From Anaerocolumna sp. AGMB13025 (GTDB lineage Bacteria > Bacillota > Clostridia > Lachnospirales > Lachnospiraceae), in the NCBI RefSeq assembly GCF_029689925.1, contig NZ_CP121445.1, positions 1,295,001 through 1,359,000 of the forward strand: 64,000 bases of DNA. The letters run 5' to 3'. Of this stretch, positions 26,882-34,844 are shown in pieces (position 1 is the first letter of the stretch; every line of letters begins with the position of its first letter). Under the pieces are notes generated by a model, which did not search any database, was not told where the DNA came from, and saw only the letters and a program-made list of their open reading frames with translations. A program made the position numbers and the translations under genes.

Positions 26882-28270
26882 ATGTCAGATTTTATATTAG
26901 AGTATGATATCCTTGAATCAATTGCAAAATATTCCAATGCTTTGGGAAAACGGGCAGAAGAATATAAAGAAAGCCTGGAAAAGAGAATGTTGAGCGGAAT
27001 TGGAAATATTACCGGACCGTCTTCTAGGTATTTATTGGATGCAAGTGATTCAGTTCGTGATAAGATGAATGAGCTGAAACAAAAATCTGAAACTTTTTAT
27101 AACTTTGCAAAACAAATAGTAAATCTTCTTGTAATTGCAGAGCAGATTGACCAAGAGGTAGCAGATGCCATTACGGCTCAAAGGGAATATCTTCTGGAGC
27201 ATCATGAGTCTCTAAGGCTTCAGAATTTTAAAGTTAAATTACTGGAGTTGCTAATAGAAATTGAAAATCTTATTCCACTTTTATCAACAATTGCAGCTTC
27301 TCTGCGGGAGTTGGAGGTGAAACAGGAATCACTTGAAGAGACCATTAAGAATTGGTATAAAAAGCCGGGTAATGTATTCAGTGATCTGGTAAAGACAGAA
27401 ACTACTGCCTGGACATTATTTTGCAGGAAAATTGATGGACAGGATTTTTCATACTTGAAAAATACAAAACAGAATGATAAGGTAGATTACGAGGAGAGAA
27501 TAAAGCAGTATTATAATAATCCAATGAGGCAAAGACCAAAGAAATTTCGCGTGGGTTATACATATTATGAATGGGACTTATATAATGCTAAAAAAGCAAA
27601 TAATCCTATAGAAGCTGCCATATATATGGGCAAGTACTTTTGGGATAGATGGCCGGGATTATTCGGGCAGTATATGACGCGAAATGCCGAAAACTCAGGC
27701 ATCGATACAGAATGGGCAAAGATAGCAGGTGATTTTTCATCGGGTATTTTTCTTGAAGGTTTTATGGCGATAACTGTAAATGGTGTTAAGGCATTTAAAA
27801 ACTTAAGGACCGGAGAAATTGTATATGGTGATACTGTCCTTGGAAGTGGGATGGGTAGTACGACAAAAGGTACAAAGGCCGGTTCTGGAGCTATAGAAGA
27901 AACTGGTGCTAATGCGGTTAAGGGGGCGGGTAAGCCTTTTAGTGTAAATGAAACTACTAAACTTTTAGATGATATGCCTGAATTGATTGGTTCTACTAGA
28001 GAAAAACTACTATCTGCGATTCAAAATAAAAAGCTAAGTGAAATAGTAAAGGAACTTTATCGGCGAGCTGCAACGACCGGTGATGGAGGGACGGCCTCTA
28101 GACTGATGGAAGAGTTTTATCAGGGTTCATCAGCACACTTACAAAAATCAATTGAAAGAGTAAAACAATTAAATGATCTAATTAGTTCTGGAAAATTAGG
28201 ACTAAATGACCTAGACATTGCAGAGGCATTAATAACTGATCTAGAAAATGCAATAAAACTATTTGAATAA
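26882..28270 (+). CDS. Polymorphic toxin-like protein with WXG/LXG-type helical N-terminus
   Basis: A protein of 462 residues (an in-frame ATG at 26810 has no RBS; the ATG at 26882 follows gaaatgaggt). The N-terminal 170 residues are helical: KRAEEYKESLEKRMLSGIGN, GPSSRYLLDASDSVRDKMNELKQK in two halves, then a coiled coil. A central segment contains GQYMTRNAENSGIDTEWAKIAGDF and EGFMAITVNGVKAFKN. The C-terminal 110 residues, with PELIGSTREKLLSAIQNKKL, LYRRAATTGDGGTASRLMEE and AHLQKSIERVKQLNDL, resemble a toxin domain seen at the ends of LXG and YwqJ-like proteins (motif TVGDGGTADAI). No catalytic residues are assigned. A likely immunity gene follows by 14 nt. Secretion route (type VII-like) is inference. 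Confidence 0.7.
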   Translation: MSDFILEYDILESIAKYSNALGKRAEEYKESLEKRMLSGIGNITGPSSRYLLDASDSVRDKMNELKQKSETFYNFAKQIVNLLVIAEQIDQEVADAITAQREYLLEHHESLRLQNFKVKLLELLIEIENLIPLLSTIAASLRELEVKQESLEETIKNWYKKPGNVFSDLVKTETTAWTLFCRKIDGQDFSYLKNTKQNDKVDYEERIKQYYNNPMRQRPKKFRVGYTYYEWDLYNAKKANNPIEAAIYMGKYFWDRWPGLFGQYMTRNAENSGIDTEWAKIAGDFSSGIFLEGFMAITVNGVKAFKNLRTGEIVYGDTVLGSGMGSTTKGTKAGSGAIEETGANAVKGAGKPFSVNETTKLLDDMPELIGSTREKLLSAIQNKKLSEIVKELYRRAATTGDGGTASRLMEEFYQGSSAHLQKSIERVKQLNDLISSGKLGLNDLDIAEALITDLENAIKLFE

Positions 28271-28284
28271 AGGAGCCAAGTATT

Positions 28285-28644
28285 ATGAGTAAAGAATCGA
28301 AAGAGTTTATCCAAGAGATGCTTAAATTTTTCCCCTCAACGTATAACTCTTATGAAGAATCAGTTAGTCGTTTTGGTGAAGTATTAGAAACTGTAATAAT
28401 TGAAGATATTTTTATGCCTGAGATAATCAAACTTTTGAGAGAGGGGGAGAACATTAAACTGATAAAAAATATCTTTAATTACTTTGAAGAGGTATCTAAC
28501 TGTGGGGATAGTCATCTGATTAATATTTTTTCAATAACAGTGTTAGAAATTTTAGTGGATGACAGAGATATCTTAGACATTGCACAGAAATACATAGGAC
28601 CAAAAACAATGGGACTTTTCGATGAAGTAATTCAGGGAATATGA
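28285..28644 (+). CDS. Probable immunity protein (DUF7674-like)
   Basis: A 119-residue acidic protein, 14 nt downstream of the toxin-like gene with its own RBS (aaaggagccaagtatt). Patterns such as FPSTYNSYEESVSRFGEVLETVIIEDIF (in parts), FNYFEEVSNCGDSHLINIFSITVLEIL and AQKYIGPKT fit a family of small immunity proteins labelled DUF7674 in clostridia. Position suggests that it neutralises the toxin domain encoded just upstream. No signal peptide. Confidence 0.65.
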   Translation: MSKESKEFIQEMLKFFPSTYNSYEESVSRFGEVLETVIIEDIFMPEIIKLLREGENIKLIKNIFNYFEEVSNCGDSHLINIFSITVLEILVDDRDILDIAQKYIGPKTMGLFDEVIQGI

Positions 28645-28689
28645 ATACCTAACTATTGCTTGAAATTGAATAAACCATAAGGTGAAACG

Positions 28690-28975
28690 GGAGTTGATAA
28701 AAGATTAATTATCTATATCACCTGCCCTTGTACTGGGTTATAGAATAAGATAAGGAAAACCAATATAAGCAAATTGACCTATATAGATTTATATTTTTGT
28801 AGTATTTTGTACCCAGATATTAAGAAAACATGTGGTTTTTTATATATACCATATCATTAAATACCGGTCCCTGCTTAGCCAGATTTTCTTGTAAATATAA
28901 GCTTTTAAGCCGTATTAATGGTGTGGTAAATTTTTATATATAAGTATTTCTTATGTGTTTTCGCTTATAAAGCCT
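28690..28975 (+). pseudogene. Relic of a ptsI 3' end and its downstream region
   Basis: The segment is a diverged copy of 41540-41838, that is the last codons of ptsI plus about 200 nt beyond. TATCACCTGCCCTTGTACTG at 28716 is identical to bases in the ptsI coding sequence (residues SPALVLG). Similarity continues through TTTTTGTAGTATTTT, TACCATATCATTA, TGCTTAGCCAG, TAAATATAAGC and CGCTTATAAAGC at matching spacing. It cannot encode enzyme I. It marks an old duplication or insertion between the immunity gene and the ADP-ribosylglycohydrolase. Confidence 0.8.
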
Positions 28976-29287
28976 TTATAAGACTCTCTTGAGTTTCCGT
29001 AAACTGTAACTTAAAGATAAATAAATTCCACTAAAGTGCCAATCTACCGTTTTTCGGATTGTATAAGAGTGGCAGTTCATGGATTAGAGGCACTTTAATA
29101 AGCCCTGCCTGAAACCGGACTTTGAGAGAAATATTTTTTTGTCTATCTAAGCGATTAGCTTAAAGCAGAGTTGACGGTATGCAGGACGTTTTGTCCTGAA
29201 CCAAAGCCTGACGCCTTCTTTTGCATATGATAGTATGCCAGAGATGCCTTTTGCCAATCGGTAATATTTGGATTTTGTATTGGTGAC

Positions 29288-30172
29288 ATGTTAGGAGTGC
29301 CAGTAGAATTTTCAACAAGAGATGAGAGAGACAATGATGAAGTAAAGGAGTTAAGAGCTTATCGAACCTATCATCAGCCATTTGGTGCATGGTCGGATGA
29401 TACTTCGTTGATGTTAGGCTTAATAGATGCTTTTAATAAAGGATTTTCTATGGATAAGCTAGCTGAAAATTTTGTCAGTTATTATAAAAACGGTAAATTC
29501 ACTTCAAATGGCGAGATGTTTGATATTGGAATTTCTACTCGAAATGCAATAGAAAAAATTATTCAGGGAGTGGAGCCTGTTAAATGCGGGGGAAATTCAG
29601 AAGAAGATAATGGAAATGGTTCACTGATGAGAATATTACCGTTTGCATATTTGGAAAATAAATATAACGAAGAGCAGATTGTTAAATTAGTGGAAAATGT
29701 TTCTTCAATAACTCACACACATAATAGGTCAAAGCTTGCATGTATTATTTATATAGAATTGGCGTCACAACTTATTCAGGGTAAAGAAAAATTAGAGGCT
29801 TATGAAGAGACTATAGAGTTTATAAGCAAGAACTGTAGTGAATTTTATTTTAACGAGTTTATAAATTTTAAAAATATTTTAAATAAAAATATTATTAATT
29901 TTAGGCGAGAGGAAATAAAATCAACAGGATATGTTGTTGATACACTAGAAGCAGTTTTATGGCTGTTTCTCAATAAAAATTCATATGAAGAAATGGTCCT
30001 TGGAGCAGTAAATTTAGGCGGAGATACAGATACGATTGCTGCAATTGTTGGTGGAATTGGTGGAATTTATTATGGGTTTAATACAATCCCAAACAGATGG
30101 GTGCAAAATGTTGAAAGAAAAAGCGAAATAAAAGAAATGATAAAAGTTTTTCTAAAAATAATTAGTGATTAA
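29288..30172 (+). CDS. ADP-ribosylglycohydrolase, apparently 5'-truncated
   Basis: A DraG/ARH-type hydrolase that removes ADP-ribose from modified targets. GVPVEF, WSDDTSLMLGLIDAF (metal ligands S/D/D, about residues 33-47) and GGDTDTIAAIVGGIGGIYYG (about 240-259) are characteristic. The homologous frame continues upstream of the ATG as FGFCIGD, the expected start of the domain, but that part has no start codon and meets a TAG at 29231, and no RBS precedes the ATG. The gene seems to have lost its true 5' end. In toxin islands ARH proteins can serve as immunity factors against ADP-ribosylating toxins; that use here is inference. Confidence 0.75.
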   Translation: MLGVPVEFSTRDERDNDEVKELRAYRTYHQPFGAWSDDTSLMLGLIDAFNKGFSMDKLAENFVSYYKNGKFTSNGEMFDIGISTRNAIEKIIQGVEPVKCGGNSEEDNGNGSLMRILPFAYLENKYNEEQIVKLVENVSSITHTHNRSKLACIIYIELASQLIQGKEKLEAYEETIEFISKNCSEFYFNEFINFKNILNKNIINFRREEIKSTGYVVDTLEAVLWLFLNKNSYEEMVLGAVNLGGDTDTIAAIVGGIGGIYYGFNTIPNRWVQNVERKSEIKEMIKVFLKIISD

Positions 30173-30192
30173 GACGAACAGGAGGCAATAGC

Positions 30193-30322
30193 AATCCAAA
30201 CAGTTTTATGGCAATAACCGTAAATGGAGTACGGGCATTTAAAGAAAAGAAGTTGGTACAAAAGGTGAAACGTTAATTAAAATAGTTATTTCAGAAGATG
30301 GTGGAATGCTTAGCGCATATCC
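30193..30322 (+). pseudogene. Fossil of a second toxin gene
   Basis: Two pieces in different frames. The first reads NPNSFMAITVNGVRAFKEKK and matches EGFMAITVNGVKAFKN of the intact toxin at 26.9-28.3 kb. The second reads GETLIKIVISEDGGMLSAYP, then VK and a stop; a GG..(I/L)xAYP ending is common at the C-termini of polymorphic toxins such as EndoU-type nucleases. The middle is gone. It sits 28 nt before the small gene at 30350, probably its former immunity partner. Confidence 0.65.
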
Positions 30323-30349
30323 AGTTAAATAGACCATGAGGTAAAATAT

Positions 30350-30628
30350 ATGAATGTAATGGAAGGATTTTTGCAATCAGAAATTAATACACAAGAATTG
30401 TATGAGGAAATAATGAATTTTATAACTTCATATCATGTTAGAAATGGTGAGTTTGAGGGAAACGAATATATAATAAAAAAAATGGATCAGACAAACTTTA
30501 TCATATTTCCTGAATATGAGGATGAAGATGGAGAACGTGAAATCCATGCGGCTGAAGCTGTATATAGAGAAAATTTGATAAAAAGAATAAATGAATATGC
30601 TTCGAAAAAAAACATAATAATACATTAA
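30350..30628 (+). CDS. Small acidic protein, probable orphan immunity protein
   Basis: A 92-residue acidic protein (IIFPEYEDEDGEREIHAAEAVY in its centre) with RBS atgaggtaaaat. I do not recognise the family. Its place directly behind a toxin C-terminal fossil and before other immunity-like genes suggests an immunity role. No signal peptide or membrane segment. Confidence 0.5.
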   Translation: MNVMEGFLQSEINTQELYEEIMNFITSYHVRNGEFEGNEYIIKKMDQTNFIIFPEYEDEDGEREIHAAEAVYRENLIKRINEYASKKNIIIH

Positions 30629-30717
30629 AAAATATTTCCAATTCGTATACACCACCAAACAGAGAAAAAATCTCAGCTTGGTGGTGTTCTAGAATAATAG
30701 CTATAAGGAGAAGTACT

Positions 30718-31173
30718 ATGGATTTTGAATTGTTGTTATTTAGTAAGAAAAATCAAAAAGATTATGCTTATTATTTAATGAAAATTTTAGAAAAAAAATT
30801 AAATATTCATTTCAAATCAATTGAAGACCAAGATTCAATTAACTTATGTCTTGACTGTATGACTATCTCGGTAGATTTAGAAGAAGAGGTCGGGCTAGAG
30901 GTTTTTGAAGAAGATTTTAACTTTGTTGCAGATACATGTGCACGAATTCAAGTGTTTAGTCAGTTTAGAGATCAGGCTTTAGTGATACTTTTTAAGACTA
31001 TAAATGAAATTGTTAAGAATACAGATTACAATTTACTCTTAATTGGAGATGGCTCAAACTTAATTTTAGAGAAAAAAAACAATAATTACTATACGTCATA
31101 TCTTGATGACTACTACTATTTTAAAATTCCTTTCGAGTTACTTGGAGTTAAAATTGAAGAAATAAAAAAGTAA
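30718..31173 (+). CDS. SitI3-like immunity protein
   Basis: A 151-residue soluble protein. The order of features (N-terminal beta strand, FEEDFNFVADTCARIQVF, then a helix with TINEIVKNTDYNLLLIGDGSNLIL and DDYYYF) is like the SitI3 immunity family of polymorphic toxin systems. RBS ataaggagaagtact precedes ATG. The cognate toxin is missing. The assignment is by pattern only. Confidence 0.5.
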   Translation: MDFELLLFSKKNQKDYAYYLMKILEKKLNIHFKSIEDQDSINLCLDCMTISVDLEEEVGLEVFEEDFNFVADTCARIQVFSQFRDQALVILFKTINEIVKNTDYNLLLIGDGSNLILEKKNNNYYTSYLDDYYYFKIPFELLGVKIEEIKK

Positions 31174-31186
31174 AAGCCATAATTAG

Positions 31187-31285
31187 TTTAGCGGCATATG
31201 CCTCATAAGTAAATTAATTACAGCATGGTCTAACAGCTATTTTGATGATGCTATGAAAGAAATAATAAAAGGGTTATTTGGATAA
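31187..31285 (+). pseudogene. Possible toxin C-terminal fragment
   Basis: An open stretch without a start codon reads FSGICLISKLITAWSNSYFD then DAMKEIIKGLFG and stop. It ends just before the immunity-like gene at 31308, the position that a toxin C-terminus would hold. It is AT-rich like its neighbours. Origin is uncertain. Confidence 0.3.
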
Positions 31286-31307
31286 TAAGAAAGAGAAGGT
31301 GATTTCT

Positions 31308-31553
31308 ATGTTGTCAAAGGTTACAAAAGCTATTAAAGAATTCGATCCGTTAGACCTGTTACCTTATGCACCACCTGATGAATATGATTCTGAGATTAAA
31401 GAAATTATTTCCTTTTTGGAGAATAATAATGAGTGTAATTTAGATACATTATCCTATAAAATTTTTGACATTTTTAATAAAACGCTAGGTGATGATATTT
31501 TTGATAAATCAATTGAAGACTGCTATCAAGTAGCTCACGAAATTTTGGATTAG
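31308..31553 (+). CDS. DUF1871-like immunity protein
   Basis: An 81-residue protein. I place the start at ATG 31308 (RBS gagaaggtgatttct) rather than the in-frame TTG at 31278. The pattern AIKEFDPLDLLPYAPPDEYD then a C-terminal helical part resembles the DUF1871 family (WDP..., DEY), members of which occur as immunity proteins. It is one of at least four orphan immunity candidates in a row. Confidence 0.55.
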   Translation: MLSKVTKAIKEFDPLDLLPYAPPDEYDSEIKEIISFLENNNECNLDTLSYKIFDIFNKTLGDDIFDKSIEDCYQVAHEILD

Positions 31554-31777
31554 AGGTTGGAGGCGGACGGGGTAATACGGACGAAGAAAGATGCAAAAGT
31601 GATTTAATCATATACTTATCTTATATTTATATATTTAGGAGTTAAGAGATATATAACAATCCAAATCAATATTGTTATAAAGTATCATTTCGTTACTTAG
31701 GTGAGAAAGTTAATGATATAAATTATCCAATAGCAAAGTATATAAAGTTAGATACTAAATTGAGATGGGAGAAAAAC

Positions 31778-32176
31778 ATGGAGCAGTGGGTTGAAATAAG
31801 CAAAAATACTATACCAGTTGGAGAATATCAAGCCATAGTTAAGAATGGTGAGGATGCAGGATTATTAATCCAACTCGAAAGTAAAGAATTTATTGTCAAT
31901 ATCAATTTTGGAGCAGTATCAGGATTTAGGATGCTTGACGAGGGAATAGTAACGGAAGGGTTACTTGACGAAAATGAAGTTTCAAAATATAAAGAGGATA
32001 ACTTTTCAAATATTATTTATAAAGTCAAAGAGGGTGAGTTTGGAAAATTAATTAGAAAAGTAAGTACAGGCTTATATGATGTTCTTGGTTTAGAGCATTA
32101 CATAATAATAACAACCAACTATTTGATTGAAGTAATATCTAAATGGGAACCAAATATTGAAGTGATAAAAAAATAA
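31778..32176 (+). CDS. Unrecognised protein of the immunity cluster
   Basis: A 133-residue soluble protein starting MEQWVEISKN; the RBS GGGAGAAAAAC fits ATG 31778. The same frame stays open upstream to about 31640 without an ATG (YCYKVSFRYLGEKVND is readable), so the original protein may have been longer. The C-terminus contains YIIITTNYLIEVISKWEP. Family unknown; grouped with the immunity genes by position and base composition. Confidence 0.5.
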   Translation: MEQWVEISKNTIPVGEYQAIVKNGEDAGLLIQLESKEFIVNINFGAVSGFRMLDEGIVTEGLLDENEVSKYKEDNFSNIIYKVKEGEFGKLIRKVSTGLYDVLGLEHYIIITTNYLIEVISKWEPNIEVIKK

Positions 32177-32207
32177 AAATAAGAGTTTGCTAGACAAAAC
32201 ATCTATT

Positions 32208-32244
32208 AAACAGACGAGTTGCTTTCGGGTAATCGTCTGTTTTT
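32208..32244 (+). terminator. Terminator closing the toxin/immunity island
   Basis: AAACAGACGA (32208-32217) pairs with TCGTCTGTTT (32233-32242) and runs into a T-run. Confidence 0.8.
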
Positions 32245-32360
32245 GTCTTTGCTTATTATCCCCTTGCATTAATTCAACCTTGCAGATTGCTAAGCCTGCA
32301 CTTTAAATAATAACTTGTTTTATGCATTAAACTTACGGATTAAGAATAAATATATAGTAG

Positions 32361-32438
32361 GGTTGTTACTGGTAAAGCAGGCAAGACCAAACATTATGAC
32401 AGTTTACTGTTTCTTTCATGATGTTTGGTCTTTTTTTT
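32361..32438 (+). promoter_or_regulatory. RAT antiterminator site with overlapping terminator (1 of 3)
   Basis: GGTTGTTACTG followed by GCAGGCAAGACC (32361-32388) is a ribonucleic antiterminator of the SacY/LicT/GlcT kind. Its last bases open the terminator GACCAAACAT (32385-32394)/ATGTTTGGTC (32421-32430) with eight T. Closely related sites lie at 36327 and 37261. Confidence 0.85.
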
Positions 32439-32608
32439 ATCAATGAGTTTGGTCGGTAAGAAAGAGAGGTGAGCAAATATTACGGCTTTCCAGGAATGAG
32501 AGAAAAGGGATAAAACAACAAGACGCATAGAAACAAGGGATAAAAGGTATGTAAATGCAATTTGGAATCAATCTGCTTGAAAGCAGAATTAAAAAGGAGG
32601 AGTTTACT

Positions 32609-34033
32609 ATGATGAAATATTTACAAAGACTGGGAAGGTCCTTAATGCTGCCGGTAGCCGCACTGCCAGTGGCGGGAATCTTAATGGGAATTGGTTATTG
32701 GATTGATTCAAAAGGTTGGGGCTCCAATAATGTTATAGCTGCTTTTCTGGTTAATGGCGGGGGAGCCTTAATCAATAATATGGCACTGCTATTCGCCATT
32801 GGCGTTGCAGTCGGTATGGCAGACGATAAGGATGGAACTGCCGGTCTTGCAGGGTTAGTATCCTGGCTGCTCATTACGACTCTACTCTCAAGCGGGGCAG
32901 TCGCCATGTATACCGGGTCAGATGCAGACCCTGCTTTTGCGCATATTCAGAATCAATTTATCGGTATCTTATCAGGCTTAATCGGTGCTGCCTGTTATAA
33001 CCGTTTTAAGAATGCAAAACTGCCGGATTATCTTGCCTTTTTTGGCGGTAAACGAAGTGTTGCCATTGTAACAGCATTTTTCTCCGTAATTGCAAGTGTA
33101 ATTTTATTCTTTATATGGCCGGTGGTATATAATGCCTTGGTTTCCTTTGGTATTAGCATAACAGGAATCGGTGCCCTGGGAGCAGGTATTTATGCATTTT
33201 TTAACCGGCTGCTGATACCAATCGGTCTTCACCATGCGCTGAATACCGTATTCTGGTTTGATGTTGCAGGAATTAACGATTTGGGTAATTTCTGGGCAGG
33301 TACCGGAGAACTTGGTAAAACCGGAATGTATATGTCAGGCTTCTTCCCTATTATGATGTTTGGTCTGCCGGGAGGCGCACTGGCTATGTACCATACCGCC
33401 AAGACTAAAAACAAGAAAATGGCAGCAGGTTTCCTCTTTTCCGCAGCCCTATGTTCATTCCTTACCGGCGTAACGGAACCCCTGGAATTCTCTTTTATGT
33501 TTTTAGCTCCTGTTTTATATGTAATTCATGCCCTTCTAACTGGTATTTCAGCTGTCATTGTAGCGCTGCTTCCAGTAAGGGCAGGTTTTAATTTCAGTGC
33601 CGGTTTAATCGATCTTATATTGAGTTCTCACTCGCCCCTTGCACTGAATCCGTTTTTATTGGTGCCAATCGGTCTTGGTTTTAGCGTAGTGTATTATATT
33701 GTATTCCGTATAGTTATTAAATTATTTAACTTAAAAACACCTGGCAGGGAAGACGATGAAGAAGAGGAACTTAAGGTTTCATTAGCCGGTGATGATTATA
33801 CTTCTATAGCAGCCATTATACTGGAGGGTCTTGGCGGCAAAGACAATATTGTTTCTGTGGATAATTGTGTTACCAGACTCCGTTTGGAGATTAAAGATTA
33901 TACTCAGGTAAATGACAAAAAGATTAAGTCTGCCGGTGTGGCGGGCGTCATCAGACCAAGTAAAACCAGCATACAAGTTGTGATTGGGACTAAGGTTCAG
34001 TTTGTGGCGGATGAATTTAAAAAGTTGCTTTAA
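32609..34033 (+). CDS. PTS permease IICB, GlcNAc/glucose type (NagE-like)
   Basis: A 474-residue sugar phosphotransferase permease. IIC membrane domain about 1-370 with the GLHHALNTVFW loop (FNRLLIPIGLHHALN), GVTEPLEFSFMF; IIB domain about 385-474 with the phosphorylated cysteine C420 in VDNCVTRLRL. There is no IIA domain, so phosphate must come from a separate IIA or from the IIA domain of the PtsG-like protein. The start is ATG 32609 (RBS aaaaaggaggagtttact). The WFDVAG/PSKTSIQVVIGTKVQ sequence resembles N-acetylglucosamine permeases. It is controlled by the upstream RAT. Confidence 0.88.
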   Translation: MMKYLQRLGRSLMLPVAALPVAGILMGIGYWIDSKGWGSNNVIAAFLVNGGGALINNMALLFAIGVAVGMADDKDGTAGLAGLVSWLLITTLLSSGAVAMYTGSDADPAFAHIQNQFIGILSGLIGAACYNRFKNAKLPDYLAFFGGKRSVAIVTAFFSVIASVILFFIWPVVYNALVSFGISITGIGALGAGIYAFFNRLLIPIGLHHALNTVFWFDVAGINDLGNFWAGTGELGKTGMYMSGFFPIMMFGLPGGALAMYHTAKTKNKKMAAGFLFSAALCSFLTGVTEPLEFSFMFLAPVLYVIHALLTGISAVIVALLPVRAGFNFSAGLIDLILSSHSPLALNPFLLVPIGLGFSVVYYIVFRIVIKLFNLKTPGREDDEEEELKVSLAGDDYTSIAAIILEGLGGKDNIVSVDNCVTRLRLEIKDYTQVNDKKIKSAGVAGVIRPSKTSIQVVIGTKVQFVADEFKKLL

Positions 34034-34080
34034 TTCATAAGTTAATGGGATATAATTTTGAAGATTAGAGTTTTTTTTAG

Positions 34081-34185
34081 TTGCAGGAGGAAAACTTTGA
34101 TAAAATCAGCTTTTATACTGTAATGGAAGGGCTTCCAAGCAGATTTTTAAACTGTTATTATCAAGGACTCACTCCTGCAATTTTT
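34081..34185 (+). terminator. Long terminator after the NagE-like gene
   Basis: TTGCAGGAG (34081-34089) pairs with CTCCTGCAA (34172-34180) followed by five T; inner bases TTTGATAA/TTATCAAG also pair. The rest of the enclosed 80 nt is not explained. Confidence 0.6.
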
Positions 34186-34267
34186 ATGCAGAAAATATGA
34201 CGGACTGGGTTTTTCTTATTTCAAAAAGAAACGGTTTATTTTATCATCCTTAGAGTGGGATATAACT

Positions 34268-34399
34268 GTCTCGCTGGAAAAATAGATATGTCGCTGAAAA
34301 AATGGAGCCGCTAAAAAAATGGAGTCGCAGAAAAAAACGGAGTCGCAGAAAAAAAATGGAGTTGCTTAAAAAAGAAAAAAAATGGAGTCGCTGAAAAAT
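34268..34399 (+). repeat. Degenerate tandem repeats, unit near ATGGAGTCGCTGAAAAAA
   Basis: Seven or so imperfect copies of an 18-nt unit (ATGGAGTCGC followed by A-rich bases) stand directly before the promoter of the GntR operon. No frame uses them. Confidence 0.75.
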
Positions 34400-34402
34400 G
34401 AA

Positions 34403-34431
34403 TTGACAATTGATGGGTCATATATTATACT
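34403..34431 (+). promoter_or_regulatory. Promoter of the GntR-ABC operon
   Basis: TTGACA (34403-34408), a 17-nt spacer and TATACT (34426-34431). GTAATACATAAGTATAACAGTAATAC-like symmetry downstream (34439-34463) may be the site bound by the GntR-type repressor encoded next. Confidence 0.65.
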
Positions 34432-34490
34432 CGGATTGTAATACATAAGTATAACAGTAATACGGATAGAAATATTTGAAAGGCAGCTAT

Positions 34491-34844
34491 ATGAAGTTTT
34501 ACGATAATATTCCAATTTATATCCAAATAGCCAATGATATAAAAGAAAAAGTAATAAGCGGACAGTTAAAAGAAGCAGAGAAGCTGCCCTCCATCCGGGA
34601 GTACAGTGTGATGTATGAAGTTACTTCTCTTACAGTTCAAAGAGCGATGCAGCAACTAGAGGCAGACGGAGTTATAAGGACCAAAAAGGGTGTAGGCTGT
34701 TTTGTTATGGAGGAGAGCGCAGGAAGTCTGAAAGTTAGGATGGTCAGTGCCCAGATTAAGGAGTTTATAACCAGGATGAAGAGTATGGGGGTATCGGATG
34801 ATACCATCTTAGTGTTAGTAAAGGAGGCATTAAGAAATGAGTAA
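34491..34844 (+). CDS. GntR-family regulator (YtrA type)
   Basis: A 117-residue repressor with a winged helix (PIYIQIANDIKEKVISGQL, LPSIREYSVMYEVTSLTVQRAM in two parts, GVIRTKKGVGCFV) and a short helical tail, the architecture of YtrA regulators that control adjacent ABC transporters. The start is ATG 34491; the TTG at 34476 overlaps the RBS GAAAGG. Its end overlaps the ABC ATPase gene by 8 nt, so the three genes form a tight operon. Confidence 0.88.
   Translation: MKFYDNIPIYIQIANDIKEKVISGQLKEAEKLPSIREYSVMYEVTSLTVQRAMQQLEADGVIRTKKGVGCFVMEESAGSLKVRMVSAQIKEFITRMKSMGVSDDTILVLVKEALRNE

Noticed and set aside
29160-29390. 76-codon minus-strand frame
   Set aside because: It overlaps the start of the ADP-ribosylglycohydrolase and shows no family pattern or RBS.
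26882-32176. Prophage or integrative element
   Set aside because: No integrase, phage structural gene or attachment repeats were seen; toxin/immunity content and relics explain the region better.
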